Shown: positions 13,759 to 36,100 of the stretch, piece after piece
How positions within the stretch are numbered: position 1 is the first letter of the stretch
How the letters are laid out: each line of letters starts with the position of its first letter
Assembly: GCA_004431415.1 (NCBI GenBank)
Contig: QPMI01000096.1
Coordinates: 140,114-204,113 of the forward strand
DNA: 64,000 bases
Origin: Cyanophora paradoxa
Taxonomy: Eukaryota > Glaucocystophyceae > Cyanophorales > Cyanophoraceae
Direction: 5' to 3'
Notes under the pieces: model-generated
What the model saw: only the letters and a program-made list of their open reading frames with translations
The model's database searches: none
Told to the model about the DNA's origin: nothing
Translations under genes and position numbers: made by a program

Positions 13759-15243
13759 ACTGAGAGATCGCTTTCTAGGCCATCTTACTAGTTAGTGCGC
13801 GCTAGCTAGCCTTTCCAATCTAGCTTAAGATTTAGAGATCGCTACCTTAGTCCGCCGCCGCACAAAAAGAACCGAGGCAAAAAAATTTGCAAAATGTTTT
13901 GGACCCTCGGGGGTCCCTGGCACTCCCTGCAGCTGATGAGCCTGCGAGCCGCGGCCTCGGGGACGCGTACGTCCCCGGCCCCCGCGACCGCGGCCCGATC
14001 CGGATCGGATCCGGATCCGGGGGCCGGGCCCGGGCCCCGGGGGCCGGGGCGCCGGCACAACCGTTGAACCGCCGCCGCGGCGCCGCGCGCGGCGCCGCGA
14101 CGCGCGCGCGCTGCAGCCCCGGCCCGCCGCCGCGCACGTGCATACTATGACACGCGCCGCGCGCGCGCGTTCTACTACCGAACTTAGTATATACGTATAC
14201 AGGCTGAGAAATCATACAGCGCGCGCGGCCGCGGAGCCTGCCGCAGTGCGGCCGCCGCCGGGCCGCGGCCGGGCGCCGGCGGAGCGCCGCCGGGCCGGAT
14301 CCCGGACTCCGGCCAGGGCTGTCAGCCGGAATATTCCAGCCTGGAACGTTCCCGGAATATTAGAAAATTTTGGGAAAATTTTCGCGTCCCGTTTGCAGGG
14401 GGAAAATTTTAGGAAATTGAATATAGTTTAATGATTATTTTATTCATTTTCATCCCTTTTCTGCGCCCCCTCCCCCCCTTCTGACCCCACCACGGGCCTT
14501 GCATTTCCGTCTCCAAGCTCCAGATGGCTGTATACTGTCTCTCAGAATGCTTGTTGTGATGTTATCTTAGTGCTTCGCAGCTTTGAAAGGGCGTCTGCGG
14601 TGCGCAGCGCACGGTATTGAGAATTTTCCAGGATTTTGTATGGTGGAATATTCCGGGAACGTTCCCGGAATATTCCTCAAAATTTTCTGGTCCATTTTGG
14701 GGGGGTAAAATTTTGACAGCCCTGACTCCGGCCCCGGGGCCGGACTCCCGCCGGAGGCCCGGAGCTCGAGGGCCGTCGACTCGGCGTCGAGTCGGCGTCG
14801 AATGGACTCGAATCGGCGTCGAGGCGCCCCAAGTTCCCCCAACTTGCCTCCAACCAGGCTCCAAGCCCCAAAACTCCGCGCCGGGTCGAACTCCAGTACC
14901 TGCGAGTCGACGAGTACTAGTACGTCTGCATGTGCTGCGAGGCGGCAGTTACCTTGACTAGTGTACCCCCACCGTCCCCGGTACGACGTGTTCGCTCTTA
15001 GAGGCCGTGTGGCGCCGCGCGGCTTCCAAGCTCCACCTGGCGGCGGTGTGAGCGCGCGCTGCTGCTCGTTCTCTGCATCCGGATTCTGGAGCAGAGCAGC
15101 TCCATCCATACCGGCGACAGAAGCTCAAGCTCCAGCAGCTGAACGCCCTCCAGACCAGCGCCCGCAGCTGGCCCCGTCACCAGACACCATTAGTCCGGCG
15201 CGTCCAGAATAGCCCACGCAGCGTTGGTAGGCACCGATCAGCG
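13759..15243. other. Intergenic region with a MITE
   Basis: No convincing coding exon. It holds GC-rich low-complexity sequence at about 13.95-14.3 kb, the hAT-type MITE at 14314-14724, and the presumed promoter of the downstream subtilase. The two flanking genes are transcribed in the same direction. Confidence 0.6.
14314..14724. mobile_element. hAT-type MITE, 411 bp, with 8-bp target-site duplication
   Basis: The ends are exact 11-bp inverted repeats, CAGGGCTGTCA at 14314-14324 and its complement at 14714-14724. The element is flanked on both sides by the direct repeat ACTCCGGC (14306-14313 and 14725-14732). An 8-bp duplication and termini beginning CAGGG are typical of hAT transposons. 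The interior is AT-rich compared with its surroundings and contains palindromes around GGAATATTCC and GAACGTTCCCGG, with repeated AAAATTTT blocks near both ends. No transposase is encoded, so it is non-autonomous. The perfect target duplication suggests a relatively recent insertion. Confidence 0.93.
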
Positions 15244-25096
<9,853 letters not shown>

Positions 25097-26436
25097 GCTT
25101 AGGCTTCGATCAGGCCTTGACTCGGCTCGGCGGCTGGGCCCCCTGCGGGCTTCAAGGCTGCAGCTCGCGCCCTCGCCTTGCAATTGTATTCCCGGTATAT
25201 ATGTACCCGTTGGCTTCGCGATCGGCTCCTGTCGCGCGGTCCAGGCTTGCAATTGGACTCCATCTAATTCTTTCCATTCAATTTCGGGGGTATCATAGTA
25301 ACGCGACCCCTTTTGCCTTGCGCATGTAAGGTTCCAGACGTTCAGAATTTCTTTGTATCGACATTTTGGGGGGGAGGGGTTTTTCAGAGTTTATCTGCAG
25401 CATTATTTAGTCAGCTAGCCTCGTATTCTATTCCTCAGCGTATGACACCTTCTGTTGCACTGCTCCATTCGGTGATCGTGATGCATAGTAGTTTAGTGCT
25501 TCATGTATATTGCTAGTGGTTCCTTGCATGTTTACTTGAATGCGGACGTCCAGCTGGAAAGTCCGGGCCGGAGACACAGTCGAACGGGAAACTCGACACC
25601 CTAAGCCTCCGCACATGTATCCGGTGATCATGATCATAGTTGACTCCCGGCCTGGCCTCCACTGCGCATGCCGCATCATGATCATGACCTACGCAGTGCT
25701 GCATGCGCAGGGCGGCCCGCTAGCGCTTGGCCCTGCCGCCCGGGGGCCCGGGGGCCGGGCCGGGGGCCGGCCCGGCCCTGGCCCGCGCCCGGGGCCGCGG
25801 GCCGCGGCGCCGGCCGGGGCCCGGGGCCGGGGCCGGGGCCGGGACCCAGGGGCCCGGGCCCGGGGGCCGGGGGCGGCGGGGCCCGACCGGCCTCGACGCC
25901 GCCCGATCGCGAGCCGCCCGACTCGGCTATATCGATCGACTCGTACATGTCGAGCTGCAGCCTGCACAGTACTAGTCACTGAGTCTGCACTGCGGCAGGC
26001 GCCGGCAGCTACCGGTACGTACTGAAATCTTTGAGAATTCGAAAAAGCGCCACTGCAGCTGCACGCGCGCGCGGCTAGTACTAGTGGGTCAGGGGGTAGG
26101 TGGATCAGGAGGGGTACGTATGGAAAGCGCATTCGAATTCGTCAAATTCAACGATTCACAAAAAGCAAAACAATTGCAACTGGAGGCTGCAAGCGTATAG
26201 CTAGTCTTTAAGTGTAGCTAGTTTAAAGACCTGAAGGGGGAGCTAGTGCGGCTAATCTGGCGTTGAAAAGGTTGTGATGATAGTTGGTTGGCCTAGCTAG
26301 GCCTGGCCTGGGCCTGGGCGGCCAGCGCCGCGGCCGACATCGATCACGGCTTGTCTAGATCTGGCGTTGAAAAGGTTACGATAGTTGGTCGGCCTAGCTA
26401 GGCCTAGGCTAGGGGGGCCGCCGCGGCCGATCACGG
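25097..26436. other. Intergenic region between convergent genes
   Basis: Contains the 3' flanks of the subtilase (+) and the antiporter (-). No gene seen. About 25.72-25.92 kb is an extreme GGGCCC/CCGGGG low-complexity tract. An imperfect direct repeat lies at 26255-26436. Several restriction-like palindromes (TGATCATGATCA, CTAGCTAG) occur without evident function. Confidence 0.6.
26255..26436. repeat. Imperfect tandem duplication at the antiporter 3' end
   Basis: Copy 1 (26255-26349) and copy 2 (26359-26436) both start ATCTGGCGTTGAAAAGGTT, continue through GGCCTAGCTAGGCCT and end GATCACGG. Copy 2 abuts the antiporter stop codon (26437-26439), so the duplication lies in the presumed 3' UTR. 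Confidence 0.8.
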
Positions 26437-29400
26437 TCAGGCCTTGGAGGGCGTGCCGGCGCCGGCGACGTCGATGGAGAGGCGATCGTGCGAGGCGATG
26501 CCGGAGGCCATAGCCCCGAGGAGCGCCGTCGGCACCAGCGCGTCCTTGGCGCTCGCGTCCTGCTTCTCCACGTAGTTCTGCTCCCCGGCGGCCCCGCCCC
26601 GGCGCGTCAAGTCGCAGTCCAAGGCGGGGCGGATCCGGTGTGCGTCTAGATGGTGGGGCACGGGGCGAGAGGGGTCCGGAGGGGATCTACAGGTCCGGAG
26701 GAGGAGGAGGTGGTGGTGGAGGAGGGAGGGGCGCACGAGGTTGGCCATGGCGGAGGTGTAGTCCGAGTCGTCGTGCTTCCGCAGGCGGTGGCCCTTGGGG
26801 ATGCCCCCCGGCGGCGGGTCCGGGTGCCGCGCCCTCGCCCGCTCCTGCTCCTCGGGGGCGAGCACGGCGAGGGCCAGCGCCGTGTCCGTCGCGTGCAGCA
26901 CGCCGTTCGCGAAGCCGGCGCGCGGCTTGCCCTTCACGACGTGCAGCTCCTTCTCCGCCGGCGTGAGCGCCGCCTGCAGACAGACAGGAAGTCAAGGGCG
27001 CGCCAGAAGCAGAGCGCAGGGGAAGGCCTCGCGAGCGAGCCTTGTAAAGCATAGTTGCGTAGACGGATCCGCCGTAGGAAACGATGGCCCCAAGCTCTGC
27101 GAAGACGGGGCGGGGCGGGGGGCCGGGGCCTCGCTCAGCGGGGCCCAGCCAAGTCAAGTCTGTCCGGGGGAGCGTTCGCCCGCACCGGTGAACGGCTTCA
27201 TCCACGCGACGTTGCGGATCGTCGCGACGACGCGCTTCACCTGCGCCGCGGCCTCGGCTCAGGCGGAGCTTAGAGGGCGGGGCGGTGGGGCCGGGGGCGA
27301 CCTGCAGGGCGTGGATGAGGTACTCGCAGACGGCGTACGTCTCCCGCTCCGTGCCCAGCGAGACGAGGGCCGCCTGCCGCGGAGGCAGAGACCGAGTCAG
27401 AGCAAGGCAAAGCAAAGCAAAGCGGAGGAGCAAGCAAGGACCTCGACGGAGGTGGCGGTGACGTCGAAGGTCTGCTCGACCATAGCCGAGAGGAGCGCCT
27501 CCACGCCCTGCTCCACGTCGTCGCCCCCGCTGGCCCCGGCAGCTCCGGCTCCGCCCTTGCCGGCGCCGTGGTCGTCCGCCTTGTGCCGCGCGACGTCCAT
27601 GTGCCGGATCGTCGCCCCGCCCTACACGGCGCGCTGGCGTCAGGCGGCGCGCGGCGCGTGGGGCGGCGGCCGCTCGCCTTGGCGAAGTAGACCTCGCTCT
27701 TCTGGAGCATGGGGATGGAGACGTTCAGCGGTGGGTTGACACTGCCCTCCTGCGCGCCGGCGACAGGGGTCAGTAAGGCTAGGCCGCGGGATCCGCGGGA
27801 GAGCCCGCGGGACGCGCACAGCCGACTTCTCGCTGCCGGTGCCCGCCCCGACGGCGAGCCCCTCCGCGGTGCTGGGGGAGCGGCTGGGCGGCTGCGGCTG
27901 GCCCAGCGACGTGTCCGAGACAGAGAGTGGGATGCCGCCCCCGCCGGGCGCCGCGACGCCGGTCGTGGACGCCCCGTCGCTCCCGAACGGCACGAAGTCG
28001 GCGCCGAGCTCCGCAGCGGCGCGCTGGAGCCGCTCCGAGTCGACGTCGAGGACGGTGAGGTGCGCCTTTGCGTCTTGTATGCGCTTCGCCGCCAGCAGCG
28101 CCGACTCGTCCTCCAGGCCGACGACGAGGACGCGGCGAGCGGGGCCGCCCGTCGCGACCAGCTCGTCGACCTGCGGCGAGGCGAGGCGGGGGAAGGGAGT
28201 GAGAAGACATTCTCGGATCAAATCGCCCGGATCAAATCTATCTATTTATATCCATCGGGGGGTACCTCGAGGCTCTCGTCGGGGATCTCGCCCGCCATCT
28301 TGATGCCGGCCTTCGCGAGCAGGACCTGTACCCCCCCGGCGGCTCTCAGAGGGAGGGGGCGCAGGCTGGCGCAAGGGCGGCGTGTACCCCCAGGATGTTG
28401 TTGATCAGCACCGAGCCCAGGATCGCGGTCGCTGCGGGGCGGGCGCGGCGTCATGAAGGGTAGGATGAAGGAAGGAAGGAAGGAACGCGGGGACGCGGGC
28501 GGGCGGGGCGCACAGAACTCGGTGCCGAACTCGTCGAACATGAGCTCGATCTTGGCGACGAGGCCGAAGGACATGCCGCCCTGCGGCGCGTACCTGCCGC
28601 GCCCGCCGGCCGGCCGCTCAGCGGGCGAGCGGCTCTCGGAAGGGAGAAGAAGAAGGGCGCACGTGAGCCACATGCCCTTCCAGAAGGCGGGCGGCTGCTT
28701 GAGGGCGAGCCCGACGGGGATGCAGCCGACGGCGCACGCCAGCATGCGCACGATCACGTACACGATCGCGAAGCTGCGCCGGCGCCGTCGTCAGCAGAAG
28801 GGACGGGCGAGGCGACGCGGCGACGCGGAGGGAGGAGGGAGGGAGGGCGCCGCGGGACAGGCTCTTAGAATCCTTAGAAGCCTAACCTAAAGAACCTTCC
28901 AGGCTCTAAAGAACAGCCTAGATTCTTTAGGTTAGGCTATAAGGTTCTTTCTTAAGCGCACAGGAGGGCCTTCGGGTTAGGCTTCTACGGTTCTTCATGA
29001 TTGAGGTTCTTGAGGTTAGGCTCCTAAGGCTATTTTTAGAGCGCACAGGAGGGCCTTGGCGAGGACGCCGGCGTTGATCTTGGCGCCCGAGAGCGTGAAG
29101 AAAGGGACGAAGACGTAGGGCGAGACCTGCGTCGGATCAAATCAGATCAGATCAGATCGGATCGGATCGGATCAGATCGGATCAGAAGGGGGGCGAGACC
29201 TCGCTCAGGAAGGAGAGGAACTTGTTGCGGTTCCCCACCTGCGTGCGGCGGTGCGGCGGGGGCCGTCAGAGCGGCTTAGCGGGGCGGGCAGCCTCTTCTG
29301 AAGGAGCGGGCGGGGCGGTGGGCGGGGCGGGGCTCGGAAGGGAAGAGGGGGGGGGGGGGGGGGCTCGGCGGGCAGAGAGAGGGAGAGAGCGCGCGGGGCG

Positions 29401-31080
29401 AGTTGGAGGGGGGAAGGGAGGGGGGGTACGGGCCTGGTTCGTGGCGACGTAGCCGGCGGTGATGGTGACGAGGAGACCCTCCAGCGAGAGGTCCGCCTTG
29501 AGGAAGCGCAGGCTGGGGGGGAGGAGTCGGCTCAGATCAGATCTGAGCGGGGCGGGGCGGGGCGCTCAGATCAGATCTGAGCGGACCTGAGGTAGTCGGC
29601 GGTCGCGGAGAGCTGCTCGGTGCCCCACCCCAGAAGCAGGATGGCCCAGTGGAAGGGGATCCGCGGGTACCGCGCGTTCAGGTTCAGCCTGCGCTCAGGT
29701 GAGTCGGGGCGGCGCGAGACGGCGAGGGGCGGGGCGGGGCGGGGCGAACAGGACGACGATGAGCTTGCCGACGAGCCAGCCGGCGATGAACGAGGCGACG
29801 ATGTTGATCACGAGGAAGACCATAGCCAGCGGGCTGAAGCCGCCCCCAAGGATCGCCTGCCGCGCGCCCGCTGAGGGAGGCCGGAGGGCCGGGCGGCTGC
29901 GGGGATGGAGGGGGGGTGGGGTACCGTGTTGGCGTAGCTGGAGCTAACGGAGAAGAAGATGAGCGCCAGCATGCAGCTGCCGGCGGCGGCGTCAGGCAGG
30001 GTCGCGTGCGCGCACGATCGACAGGGCGCGTACCCGACGGCGGTGTTTCCCATGACGCAGCTGCGCGGGCGGGAACGGTTCAGCGCCCCTGCGGCGGCGG
30101 CGGCGGAGGAGGAGGCGGCGCTGGTGGGGGCGGGCGGCGGCGCACGAGGTGCTGCACGGCGCAGAGAAGACGGGGCGGAGAAGCGGGGGACGCGTCAGCG
30201 CGCTCGCTCGGAGGGAAAGATAGCTAGGGCGGAGCACGCACAAGGGACCTGCGGAGCGGTCGAGTCAGCGGCGGGCGCGGGAAAGGGGGCCGGGCGGGGG
30301 TCGAACCCTTGGCCTTGATCTCGCGAACAAGGCCGCTGCGGGGCGGGGAGGGCGTTAGGCGGCGGCGCTGGAAGGATGGGAGCCCTTCCGGACGCACAGG
30401 AGGGAGCCCGGGGCGAGCGCGATGGAGACGCAGCCGCAGAGGAGGCCAAGGGAGATGCGCTGCGAGAGCGTCGCGCCCTTCGGCTCGGCGAGAAGCCCCG
30501 CCATCTGGAAGACCGAGACGAAGAGAGCGCCGAAGAGGAGCTGGGCGAGCGAGAAGCCGAGCGTGACGAGCAGGATGGACTTCAGGCTGCTGCGGATCTG
30601 CGGCATGTAGAGCTCCGCGCCGGCGCTCATGCTGATGAACGCCAGGCCTGTCTGCTGGATCATCGCCAGCTGCTTCAGCTTGCTCTTCTCGCCTGCCGCG
30701 CCCCGCTGTTAGGCGGCGAGGCGGCGGCGGCGGGTCGCGGACGGCGGCGCACCCAGCATGCCCACGGCCGACGCGCACATCCCGACGAGCACGTAGCTGC
30801 GCGCGCGCGTGAGCTGGAGTGGTCGCGCGCAGGCGTTCCGGCGGGGCTCACGTGCAGATGGCCGGCAATTTGATTTTCTGCGGGCGGCGCGGGTCGTGAG
30901 CGCACGCGTCGGCGGGCTAGAGAGCGGAAGCGCACCTGTCCATACGGGACGATGCGGGCTGCCGCAAAGCTGCGCGGCAAGCGCGTCGGCGGAAGACGAC
31001 AAGCGATTCGGCGCGCGCCCGCACCACAGGATGCTGAAGGCCAGCGCAACGCCCCAGAACGTGGAGTTATAAGCGATCAT
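26437..31080 (-). CDS. CPA2/KEA-type monovalent cation:proton antiporter with RCK domain
   Basis: Integral-membrane K+(Na+)/H+ antiporter resembling KefB and plant KEA. Start ATG is at 31078-31080; exon 1 reads MIAYNSTFWGVALAFSIL and splices across a GTGCGG donor to FAAARIVPYGQ, then KIKLPAIC and TYVLVGMCASAVGMLG, a classic first-helix arrangement. Later exons give family-like segments: GLAFISMSAGAEL (about 30.65 kb), KGPFCVMGNTAVG (about 30.04 kb), FTLSGAKINAGVLAKALL (about 29.06 kb), APQGGMSFGLVAKIE (about 28.56 kb) and SVLINNILG (about 28.40 kb). A cytoplasmic TrkA-N/RCK-like nucleotide-binding fold follows (RRVLVVGLEDESALLAAKRI, about 28.1 kb), then a poorly conserved C-terminal region ending DVAGAGTPSKA at TGA 26437-26439. 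The splice joining the last two exons (about 26.65-26.76 kb) is unresolved. Whether it acts at the plastid, endomembrane or plasma membrane cannot be told. Confidence 0.83.
28956..29057. repeat. Duplicated exon edge with donor inside an antiporter intron
   Basis: The 17-mer GCGCACAGGAGGGCCTT occurs at 29041-29057, where it spans the real exon end and the donor (GTGCGC on the minus strand), and again at 28956-28972 inside the same intron. The 68 bp between copies is AT-rich and contains TTCGGGTTAGGCTTCTA, a block shared with a carboxylase intron. Confidence 0.88.
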
Positions 31081-33198
31081 GGCTTTGCCGGATGCAGGAT
31101 GGGATGGTCACGATTCTTGCGGCACGCACGCCGCAGAGCCCTGCTCGGCGAATGAGTCAAAGAGTCGCGACGGGCGCCGACAATGATGCACCTTCTGTAG
31201 AGCCAAATGGGCGGAGTTATGCCACAGAACGCTTGCGAACGCTTGCAAGCGTGTCGCTATCGGCGCGCGGCTCCGGATGAATCGGTGGCGACCACACGTG
31301 CGACTGCTGCACGTGAAGTGGATGTTAGGTCACTGTGCCCGAACGAATGAAGCCAGGCGCCGCGCGCCGGTGGTTGGCGCTCGAAACGCACGATGGATAC
31401 CGCGTGACAGAGCGCCTAGAGCTGCCTGTGCGCTACCTCTAGGACACCGTTCCGCGCTATCTGTAGCTGCGCAGCTGCGTGCGCGCCGCTCGGCTTCGCT
31501 GGCGCTGTACCCGGGGTGAGGGGGGGCCAAGGTCACATGAATTTTCGCGAGCCGGGGCTGGCATGGGCTGTTGGGCGGCGTTGACGCGACCGCTCGCGCG
31601 GGCCGCGCGGCCCGCGCGGCCCGCGGCGCCCCGCGCCCCGCAGCCGGGCGCCGGCGCCGGCCGGGGTGACCGTCGGACGCGACCGCCCGCCGCGGCGCGC
31701 CCGGGCTAGCGCCGCTAGCTCGAGCTCTCTCTGCACGCCGCTGCGCGCATGCCCTCCGGCGTCTCTCCAGTCTCCAGCGCATGCGCATGCGCAGCCGCTC
31801 GAGCTGCGAGCCTCGGAGCTCGGCCGAGCCTTGACTCCCGATCGCGAATTTCGCCCCCGCCGCGTGCTGCCCCTCGAACTTGAATTCGAAATTCGCCCAC
31901 GCCGCCGCGGCCGGCGCCGCCCTCGAACCCGCCCGCGGCCCGCGCCGCCGCCCCTCGAATTTGCCGCCGGGCGAGCCGGAGCAACTTCGAATTCTGGCCC
32001 CGGCACGCCGGGCGCGCGCGGCGCGGCGGGACTGGCCATGGTGCGGCGCCGGCGCCGGCGGCGAGGCTGCGGTGCACGTACGTATACGCGTGGCCCATGG
32101 CCAGTGGCGGCCCGCGCGCCCCGCGGCCCATGGCCACCGGCTGCGATCCCGGCCCGCCCCCAAAGCTCGGCCGGTCGATATCACGAGGGACAGCGCACGT
32201 GCGGGAGCTCGAGCTCGATCGCGAGCGCTGGCCTGGCCGTGCACGTGCACCGGAGAGGCGGGGCCGGGCGGGCCGGGGCGGGCGCGGGTCGGGCTCTCGA
32301 CCGACTCTCGACAGGGCAGAGAGGCGGGGCACGTACGCGTGCACCAGCACCGGCACCGGCGCCGGTTCCGGCGCCGGGTCCGGGATTGCAACTGGGGATT
32401 CCGAAAGTTAACTACCAGGCTATATAGGCTATAGCGAAGTAAGCTTGAACTCATGATGGGCGATGCTGCCCGTCGCGATCGGCGCCATCGCGCTTCCGGG
32501 ACCTGTTGTAAGCTTAAGGGATCTGCCCCCAGGGCTGGCCTGGGCCGCGGCCGCGGCCGAGGGGGCGAGGGCGGGGGGGGCGAGGGGGCGGGGAGGGGAG
32601 GGGGGAGTAGGGGGGAAGGTAGGGGGGATCCGGAAACAGGAAACAGAGATTGGGAGTAGGGGTCCATATATACAGGAGGCCTCCGCACGAGGCTTGCGAT
32701 TGCCCCCCCCCCCCCCCCCCTCCCCCCCCCGGCCTCCTCCCCCTAGGCCTCCCGCTCCGGATCCCTTGCGCCCCGGCCCCCCTCCGCCCCCTCCCCTCCA
32801 CACTCCCACCCCTCTCACACACCCCCCACATGCCTGCCCCACGCGTACTATACGGTATGTGCACTCCGGATGCTCGAAGCTTAATATAAGAGGGTCCTGA
32901 TCAGCCTGGTCATGATCAGATGATCAGATCCATGCATATATATATCTGCGCATGCACGTGCCGCCAGTGCACTCCGGATCTTTGAACTTATAATTAAGAG
33001 AGTCCTCATCAGCCGATACGCGTACGTTGATGTACTGATCATAATTATCGATAGCACAACCGTGTACGCGCGCGCACGGCACCCATGGCCACGTACGCAT
33101 ACGTAAAATTCCGAAGTTCGCCATACCGTAAAGCACATAGCACTTCCATCGCTAATGCTTCTAATCAAAATATCACACATCACCGGAGCTTAATTATA
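31081..33198. other. Intergenic region upstream of the antiporter
   Basis: No credible gene. It contains the presumed antiporter promoter, GC-rich low-complexity sequence (about 31.6-32.4 kb), a long C-tract near 32703-32730, and AT-rich palindromic sequence near 32.88-33.1 kb. Long open frames here are compositionally biased antisense-type frames without recognisable domains. Confidence 0.55.
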
Positions 33199-36100
33199 TT
33201 AGGTGGCGATCTCGCAGTCCGCAACGAGAGCCTCCTCCTCGAAAACGATATCTTCCGTCTCGATCTCGATCGCGAATTCGAAATCCGGGTTCTGCAGAAG
33301 CACCGGTGAGGCTCGAGCTCGCCGATCGCGAGAGAATTCGAGTGATCATGAGATTCGAGCGGACCTCCAGGGACGCGTCCTCGTCCACTTCGGCCACGTC
33401 CTCGTCCACGCGCCAGGGCAACGTGCGCGGGTCGACTTTCACACTGCCAGAACACAATATAAACATAATAATTAGAGGCGCGGCCTCCTCTAGGAATTCG
33501 AAGTCGCTTACATCTTGTCGACACGAACTTCCCCGTTCGCGTTCGCATTGTAGCACGAGGTGTCGACCGACTCGCTCCGCCAAATTTCCAAAACGCCGAC
33601 CGACTTGTACCCGTGCAGCAGGCACGCCTTGTAGAAATCGGCTCCGACGTCGGATGTGAAGAGGCCTTGATCGCCTGTGCAGTCGGCCTCCTGCGGGCCG
33701 GGCGTGAAGCGCGTCAGACATCGCAAAAACGAACAGGCCCAAGATCGGATAAGCGCGCGGCGGCATGCCTTGAAGCACATCTTGCGGAAATTGCCTGCGC
33801 AGGATCGGTTGGATTCGATGTCAAGATCGATATTAATAAACGACGCCGGCTTCGAGCTCGCATACCCCCCGAGACTGGGACGCCCAGGCTTCCCGCAGAA
33901 CGTGTTGATTCGTCCCATGACCACGAAATTCTGCGAAACTTTAGCCAGAGCCCGCCTCAACCGCGCCTCGCCTGGGAGAAGCACGTCTTGCTGGCATCGG
34001 TTGCCCCGGATGAGGTGACGTTGTAGCAGGAAGCCTTGTTCAGATCGGCGCCGCTTCCCGTCTGCTGGACGCCCATCGACTTGTACCCATTGTTGCTGCA
34101 AGCCTCCCAAAAGTCGTCTCCGACGCCCCTCGTCAGCAGAAACGGCTGGCCGGCGCAATCCGAATCCTGTCCCCAGTGGCAAACGAGATATATGAGTGAT
34201 CATGAGGCAGCATGCGCAGCCAGCAGCTGTGATAACGGGGATGTGAAAAGCGGCGGACCGTGTAGCAGACCGCGTTATTGTTGCCTAAGGTGAAGACGCC
34301 GCGGGCAGGCGTCAGAAGCAAACGCAAGCAGTGCCGCAGCATCAATGTATCGATGCGGACCCTTGAAAACAAACGTCCCGCCAATCTCCAGTTCGTTCGG
34401 CTCCCACGTCACCCTGTACGCGTTAAAGAATATTAATTATAATGAGCAGCGGAGTGGTAAAACAAATGATCATGAAACTGATCCTGAGGGCTCACAAAGT
34501 GTAGAAGCTACTGACGCTGGACTCTCCGTTTTCGCTCACATTGAAGCAGGTGCCCGCGCTGCTTCCATTCTCGCGTTGTACCGCCAACGACATGTAGCCC
34601 TTGGCTTGACAAGCCTTCCAGAAGTCGTTGCCGACACCTTCCGTCTTGAGGACTTGGTGTCCTCGGCAGTTCCGTTCCTGTACATGCACATGTCGCCATC
34701 ATCTGCAAAGTTTGCTTATAATTTCGCCAAGTGCAAGCGGACCGTAAAACAAGTTTTGTTGTATGTGCCTGCGGAGGGCAGCCGAACGGATTGATCGACG
34801 GCGATGTTCAACAGAAACGCGCAACGTTTACACACCGGTCTCCACTTGCGTTCCGCCCACCACGACGGGATCCCAGTTGACGCTGCGCCCGGCCAGCTCT
34901 CAAGCTCTCGACCCCGACTAAAGATATCGATTTCGGGCAGGCTATGTACATGTATACGTATAGCTGGATTGCACTCACGTCACTTTGCTGCTGTAGTTTT
35001 CTTGTCCGTTTGATTGCACTTCGTAGCAAGTCGCCTTCATTACGCCCCTTGACATCCCCGTTTGGACCGCCACGGCACCGTATCCGTTCGCTAGGCAAGT
35101 CTTCCAAAAATCGCCGCCAACGCCCTCGGTCTTCAGCCCCTGGTGTCCTTTGCAGAAGGATTGCTGCGAGCATTGTCAGCTCGAGAGCCGAGTCCTGCGA
35201 AGATCTAGACAAAGGCGGACCTTGAAGCAAACTTTGTTCTCGCTGCCTGCACGAACGATCAATATTAATTTTAATCATGATTGGAGTTGTGAGCAAAGGT
35301 TAGTGTGGAAGAGAGATCCAGATGCAAGGGAGGGAAAAGAGAGGGGTGGGACTAGATGCAAGGGCCGGGAGGGCATTGAGAGGGGTGGGACTACTTGCAA
35401 TTGGGCCTGATATCGATATTAATATATGCGAATAAGTGCAGGGGGCACTACCGTACGCGTAGTACGGAATAATACAGGCACGGGCAGGGCTAGCTATAGG
35501 CCTAGGGGGGATTCGCGGCCGCGCGCGCGCGTGTCGATCCGCTTACCCTTGGACACTTTGATTCCGCCGACCTCAACTGGGTCCCAGGGGAGCCTACCCG
35601 CACGCGGCCGCGAGGCCAATTCGTCAGATCTCAAATCCTATCGGCGGCGGCGTGTACGCTTATAATTATGAACTCACGTTCCCACGGAGCTCGACTCTCC
35701 CTCTGAGTTCACGTTGTAGCAACGGGCTTGGGTATTGTCGTTCGGCCATATATTCTTGACCGCAACGGACTTGTGACCGCCGACAACGCACCTGCGGTCG
35801 GGGCACGCATAATGGGTGATCATGAGATCTCGGAATCGAGAAGCCGCAGATGTATTATATATATATAGATGCCAGCATTCAGGAAAGCAGAGTCCCGTAT
35901 ACGTACGCCTTCCAGAAGTCGTTCCCGACTCCGAACGTTCGTAGACCCTGGGATCCAGTGCAATTCGAACCCTACGTGTAATCTATAAGTAACACAACAA
36001 TCGCAGGTCACAAATATTAAACTGTAAGCTTAGTGCAGAGATTTACCGTGTAGCAGACTTTGTCCAAGCCGCCTGCGGGCTCGTCGCAATTAATTAAAAA

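Noticed and set aside
31330-32688. 452-codon minus-strand open frame with a Pro-rich N-terminus
   Set aside because: Low-complexity Pro/Arg/Ala sequence across a GC tract, with no recognisable motif and no splice-like structure of the neighbouring genes.
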